Part shown: piece by piece, positions 1 through 5,050 of the stretch | How the letters are laid out: each line of letters begins with the position of its first letter | Numbering within the stretch: the first letter of the stretch is position 1 | NCBI GenBank assembly: GCA_937902055.1 | Contig: CALGUJ010000210.1 | Span: 1-5,050 of the forward strand | DNA length: 5,050 nucleotides | Direction: 5' to 3' | Origin: an uncultured Pelolinea sp. | GTDB lineage: Bacteria; Chloroflexota; Anaerolineae; Anaerolineales; Anaerolineaceae | Program-made: the position numbers and the translations under genes | Notes under the pieces: generated by a model | What the model saw: only the letters and a program-made list of their open reading frames with translations | Database searches by the model: none | What the model was told of the DNA's origin: nothing

Positions 1-783
1 CTCCCACATCTCGCCGGTATCCTGCAGCATCACCTTGCCATTCTGCGCCAGCCACATGCGCTCGCGCTGCTCGCCGAATTCATAGGTGATGGTTTGGATA
101 CCGAGCGACCGGGCCACCTCGTAAACCACGCCAAACTCCTGGATGGTACCGTTGGGCACGATCACCACGTCCGGTTTTTGGGTAGTCAGGTAATCGTATG
201 CGTCTCGCGCCGCGCTCATGTTGCGCTTCAGACGCAGCTTGTAGATCGCGCTGCCGGTATCCGCGTTCTCCACTTGCAGGGTGTACATGCTGTCATAGCG
301 GGAAACCTGTTCGATTTTACTGCGCAGGTCTTCCGGAACAACCTTGTATCCGTTGTGTAGACTCAGGAAAGAAACCACGTTGATCACCGCTTTGGCTTTT
401 CCCAGGATTTCTTCGGCGTAAAGATTCTGGCGCCGCAAGTCGAACGGATTGATGGGATTCTGCCAGTCATGATACGGCAGGTAGCCCAGCGTAACCTCAT
501 GCCCTAATCCTGCCAGCGCCATCCCCATCACAGTTGCGTGTTCGATCCAGTAATGCAAAGTCGAGAAGATGAAAATCTTCTTGCCGCCCGGTTTGGTTGC
601 CATCTTCAATGCCGACGCCTGCTCCACCAACTCCGCCATATGCTGGTCTAGTTTTTTCAATGAAAATCGGGAATTGAGCGTTTTATCGCTGCCTCGCATC
701 AACCAATAGAGTTCAGCGGTTAAAGGCACCTGTCCCAATACGGTTTTGAGGATGTTCTTGGCGCGCGTTACGGTTTCAGCCAT
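1..783 (-). CDS. Putative polysaccharide-biosynthesis protein, glycosyltransferase-like (3' end missing)
   Basis: The minus strand is open from an ATG at 783 to the window edge, giving 261 residues with no stop, so the C-terminus lies outside. I do not recognise the exact family. After a charged, mostly helical N-terminal stretch (residues 1-67), a new domain starts with a hydrophobic strand (KIFIFSTLHYW, about 69-79), then a helix and a second strand (GLGHEVTLGYLP). This pattern resembles the N-terminal Rossmann half of GT-B glycosyltransferases. A further strand (PDVVIVPNGT) precedes a helix and YEFGEQRERMW. There is no signal peptide and no membrane segment, so a cytoplasmic enzyme is likely. 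Its ATG is 2 bases past the stop of the ABC exporter ATPase gene, which points to co-translation and a role in making or modifying the exported glycan. Coding status is strong; the glycosyltransferase assignment is an inference from fold pattern and context. A non-catalytic assembly protein is an alternative. Confidence 0.75.
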   Translation of the reverse strand, partial: MAETVTRAKNILKTVLGQVPLTAELYWLMRGSDKTLNSRFSLKKLDQHMAELVEQASALKMATKPGGKKIFIFSTLHYWIEHATVMGMALAGLGHEVTLGYLPYHDWQNPINPFDLRRQNLYAEEILGKAKAVINVVSFLSLHNGYKVVPEDLRSKIEQVSRYDSMYTLQVENADTGSAIYKLRLKRNMSAARDAYDYLTTQKPDVVIVPNGTIQEFGVVYEVARSLGIQTITYEFGEQRERMWLAQNGKVMLQDTGEMWE

Positions 784-785
784 GG

Positions 786-2066
<1,281 letters not shown>

Positions 2067-2073
2067 CGCTGCG

Positions 2074-2079
2074 CTCCTA
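2074..2079 (-). promoter_or_regulatory. Ribosome binding site that fixes the wzt start
   Basis: Minus strand reads TAGGAG, then seven bases, then ATG at 2066. The first three bases are the permease stop codon, so stop and Shine-Dalgarno overlap. This supports the ATG over the upstream in-frame TTG at 2093 and suggests termination-reinitiation coupling between the two exporter subunits. Confidence 0.8.
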
Positions 2080-2910
2080 AACCATGTCGGCAAATTGCCG
2101 TTCCATTCGCTTGAAATAGAACATGCCGCTGATGAACAGGAACACGGCCACCAGGCTGGAGATCAATGTGACCATGCCGGGCGCCTGGCCGGTGCCCAGC
2201 AGCGCCCAGCGGAAACCTTCCACCACGCCCGTCATGGGGTTGAGCGCGTATACCAGGCGCCATTTTTCCGGCACCATGCTGGTGGGGTAAGCGATGGGTG
2301 ATATATACATCCAAAACTGGGTCAGGAACGGCAGCACGTAATTGATATCGCGGTACAGCACGTTCAAAGCCGACAGCCACAATCCCACTCCGATGGCTGT
2401 CACCAGGGTCAGCAGCAGGAAGAACGGGATCGTCCAGATATTCGCGGTGGGCGTCACTTTGTAAAACACCATCATGCCCAACAGCACGACGAACGCGATC
2501 AGAAAATCCACCACGCCCGCCAGCACGGCAGCCAGCGGCAGGATCATGCGCGGGAAATACACCTTGGTGATCATGTGGCTGCTCTGCACCAGCGAGTGGC
2601 TGGCATCCTGCAGCGCCTTGGAGAACAACGTCCAGGGGATCAGGGCGGTGTAGGAGAAGATGGGATAAGGCACGCCATCCGAGGGAACGCCGGCCAGGTT
2701 TCCAAAAAAGATGCTGAAAACCACCATGGTCAGGAATGGCTGCAGGATAGCCCAACCGATTCCCAGCAGGCTTTGTTTGTAGCGCACCTTCAAATTGCGC
2801 CAGGTCATGAAATAGACCAGTTCGCGGTAGATCCACAGGTCGCGTAAATTCAAAGCCGCCCAACCGGTGGTGGGTTTTACAATGATCTTGCGGGGTTCGC
2901 TGCGCACCAT
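2077..2910 (-). CDS. wzm: ABC polysaccharide exporter permease subunit Wzm (ABC-2 type)
   Basis: Membrane half of the exporter, pairing with the Wzt encoded just downstream. From the ATG at 2910 it is 277 residues, normal for the family. A soluble, basic N-terminus with an amphipathic interface segment (ELVYFMTWRNLKVRYKQS, 30-47) precedes about six hydrophobic segments, near 49-70, 82-100, 120-150, 158-182, 190-207 and 245-267. Conserved Wzm features are visible: LGxxWAxLQPF at the start of the first membrane span (49-59), KVYFPRMILPLA (116-127) and NVLYRDI (183-189). The last residues are charged and cytoplasmic. An in-frame TTG at 2946 would add 12 residues but lies inside the upstream gene; the ATG sits 11 bases after that gene's stop. 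The ribosome site is weak (AGGAAA, 14 bases upstream), so translation may depend on coupling. Family assignment is firm; the transported glycan is unknown. Confidence 0.95.
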   Translation of the reverse strand: MVRSEPRKIIVKPTTGWAALNLRDLWIYRELVYFMTWRNLKVRYKQSLLGIGWAILQPFLTMVVFSIFFGNLAGVPSDGVPYPIFSYTALIPWTLFSKALQDASHSLVQSSHMITKVYFPRMILPLAAVLAGVVDFLIAFVVLLGMMVFYKVTPTANIWTIPFFLLLTLVTAIGVGLWLSALNVLYRDINYVLPFLTQFWMYISPIAYPTSMVPEKWRLVYALNPMTGVVEGFRWALLGTGQAPGMVTLISSLVAVFLFISGMFYFKRMERQFADMV

Positions 2911-2921
2911 AAGCTGTTTCT

Positions 2922-4350
<1,429 letters not shown>

Positions 4351-4361
4351 GTTTCAATATT

Positions 4362-4392
4362 CAGTCGTTGAATTATAAGCCAGTCCTTGAAT
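4362..4392. repeat. 12-base direct repeat across the operon promoter (candidate operator)
   Basis: CAGTCGTTGAAT (4362-4373) and CAGTCCTTGAAT (4381-4392) match at 11 of 12 positions and start 19 bases apart, close to two helical turns. One copy covers the downstream end of the -10 box and the likely start site; the other sits inside the -35/-10 spacer. A protein bound there would block RNA polymerase. The regulator encoded directly downstream is the obvious candidate. The repeat is seen directly; operator function is inferred. Confidence 0.5.
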
Positions 4393-4400
4393 GCGGTCAA
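4372..4400 (-). promoter_or_regulatory. Sigma70-type promoter for the regulator-fcl-wzm-wzt operon
   Basis: On the minus strand TTGACC (4400-4395) is followed by a 17-base spacer and a perfect TATAAT (4377-4372). Spacing is ideal and 11 of 12 hexamer bases match consensus. Transcription would start near 4365, giving a leader of about 15 bases before the ATG at 4350. No other comparably good promoter was noticed upstream of the downstream genes, in line with a single operon. Prediction only. Confidence 0.75.
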
Positions 4401-4405
4401 GCAGC

Positions 4406-4446
4406 TTATGCAAATTTAACCTTTCTATCCAATGTATAATGCATAA
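4406..4446. repeat. 7-base inverted repeat flanking the plus-strand -10 box
   Basis: TTATGCA (4406-4412) and TGCATAA (4440-4446) are perfect inverted arms, 27 bases apart, bracketing the -35 to -10 region facing the methyltransferase gene. It could be a two-site operator, but 7-base arms in AT-rich DNA can arise by chance. The wide separation makes an RNA hairpin unlikely. Confidence 0.25.
4435..4440 (+). promoter_or_regulatory. Candidate -10 box for the methyltransferase gene
   Basis: A perfect TATAAT lies 36 bases before the ATG at 4477. No good -35 hexamer is found at 16-18 bases; TTTAAC (4415-4420) is 14 bases away and poor. The start would be near 4447, giving a leader of about 30 bases. 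If real, this promoter is weak or activator-dependent. Confidence 0.45.
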
Positions 4447-4476
4447 CAACAAAAACAGGACGCGAAGTTTGGATTC

Positions 4477-5050
4477 ATGGAAAAAATCCGGCAGATATTT
4501 TACGACGAAAGACAACAGCACTGGGATAAAGTTGCCTTAAAACTGGAGAACTGGAAAGGTTGGGGCGTCTATTACCGTCGGCGTATCGCCCAGGTTTTCA
4601 AATTTAATATTTCTCAAAACCAGGATATCCTCGAAATTGGCTGTGGCAATGGCGATCTGCTGGCTTTTCTCGAACCAAGATACGGCCTGGGGCTGGATAT
4701 CTCGCCCAAAATGGTTGAATTGGCTCAAAAGAACCACCCCGGCCTGGATTTCCGCCGGATGGATGCTGTCGATTTTTCTCTTGACAGAAAATTCGATGTG
4801 GTCATCTTATCGGATACCGTCAACGACCTGTGGGACGTCCAGTCGACGCTGGAGGCGGTTCTGCGCCATCTCAAACCCAGGGGGCGCCTGGTGATCAACT
4901 TCTACAACCGCCTGTGGGAAGTGCCCTTGAATCTGGCGATTGCGCTGGGCGTCGCAAAACCCACTCTACCGCAAAACTGGTTGACCGTGGAAGATCTCAC
5001 TAACCTGCTTAATCTGGCCGGATTTGAGCCCGTGCGGCAATGGGTGGAAG
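4477..5050 (+). CDS. Class I SAM-dependent methyltransferase (3' end missing)
   Basis: The frame from the ATG at 4477 is open to the window edge, giving 191 residues plus one base. It transfers a methyl group from S-adenosylmethionine to an unknown acceptor. The SAM fold is clear: motif I ILEIGCGNGDLL (51-62), acidic Asp74 ending strand 2 (GLGLDISPKMVELAQ), Asp96 in RRMDAVDF, DVVILSDTVNDLWD (107-120) as the strand-4 region, and LRHLKPRGRLVINFYNRLWE after it. An N-terminal helical part (1-48) with a YYRRRIAQVF segment precedes it. No start codon occurs upstream before the in-frame stop at 4444, so the ATG is firm. Ribosome site is weak (GAAG at 4464-4467). From memory, similar proteins in Anaerolineae-type genomes carry a glycosyltransferase family 2 domain after the methyltransferase; this cannot be tested here because the gene is cut. 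Its place beside a polysaccharide operon suggests glycan or lipid-carrier methylation, but this is an inference. Confidence 0.9.
   Translation, partial: MEKIRQIFYDERQQHWDKVALKLENWKGWGVYYRRRIAQVFKFNISQNQDILEIGCGNGDLLAFLEPRYGLGLDISPKMVELAQKNHPGLDFRRMDAVDFSLDRKFDVVILSDTVNDLWDVQSTLEAVLRHLKPRGRLVINFYNRLWEVPLNLAIALGVAKPTLPQNWLTVEDLTNLLNLAGFEPVRQWVE

Noticed and set aside
94..360. Plus-strand 88-residue frame (and an overlapping 61-residue one) near the left edge
   Set aside because: The minus strand is continuously open here with plausible strand-helix patterns and fits the operon; the plus frames are shadows without start signals.
4405..4450. Possible rho-independent terminator or structured RNA from the inverted repeat
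   Set aside because: Arms are short, AT-rich and 27 bases apart with no following T-run, so a stable hairpin is not expected.
4537..4737. Minus-strand 66-residue frame opposite the methyltransferase
   Set aside because: It lies antisense to the SAM-binding core, whose motifs are unambiguous, and shows no supporting signals.

Overview
The window looks like part of a surface-polysaccharide (O-antigen, capsule or exopolysaccharide type) locus from a bacterium of moderate GC content. The protein style (an Fcl variant with a GTxCAYPK motif, a Wzt with a C-terminal sugar-recognition domain, an EPS-type winged-helix regulator, and a methyltransferase of a kind I recall from Anaerolineae) suggests a Chloroflexota/Anaerolineae-like organism. 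That placement is an inference from family resemblance; there is no rRNA or other phylogenetic marker here.

Layout: five genes lie head to tail on the minus strand, read from about 4400 down to 1. They are a winged-helix regulator (4350-3877), a GDP-L-fucose synthase-like SDR enzyme (3869-2922), the membrane subunit Wzm (2910-2077) and ATPase Wzt (2066-786) of an ABC polysaccharide exporter, and a polysaccharide-biosynthesis protein of uncertain family (783-1) that runs off the left edge. Gaps between stop and next start are only 7, 11, 10 and 2 bases, so this reads as one tightly packed, probably translationally coupled operon. On the plus strand a class I SAM-dependent methyltransferase starts at 4477 and runs off the right edge.

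The two transcription units diverge from a 126-base AT-rich intergenic region (4351-4476), the only notable non-coding DNA in the window. It holds a near-consensus sigma70-type promoter for the minus-strand operon (TTGACC, 17-base spacer, TATAAT), a 12-base direct repeat with 19-base period lying across that promoter, a TATAAT box pointing toward the methyltransferase, and a 7-base inverted repeat around that box. The regulator gene is first in its operon and beside this region, so autoregulation and co-control of both units is a natural hypothesis.

How the genes may work together: the SDR enzyme would make an activated deoxysugar (GDP-L-fucose or similar), the uncharacterised protein and neighbours outside the window would build a glycan, and Wzm/Wzt would export the finished lipid-linked chain, with the Wzt C-terminal domain recognising the chain or its end modification. 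I find no strong case for a wholly new system. The most distinctive points are the regulator's C-terminal half-Rossmann-like extension, its repeat-covered promoter with a very short leader, and the unassigned 261-residue protein downstream of wzt.
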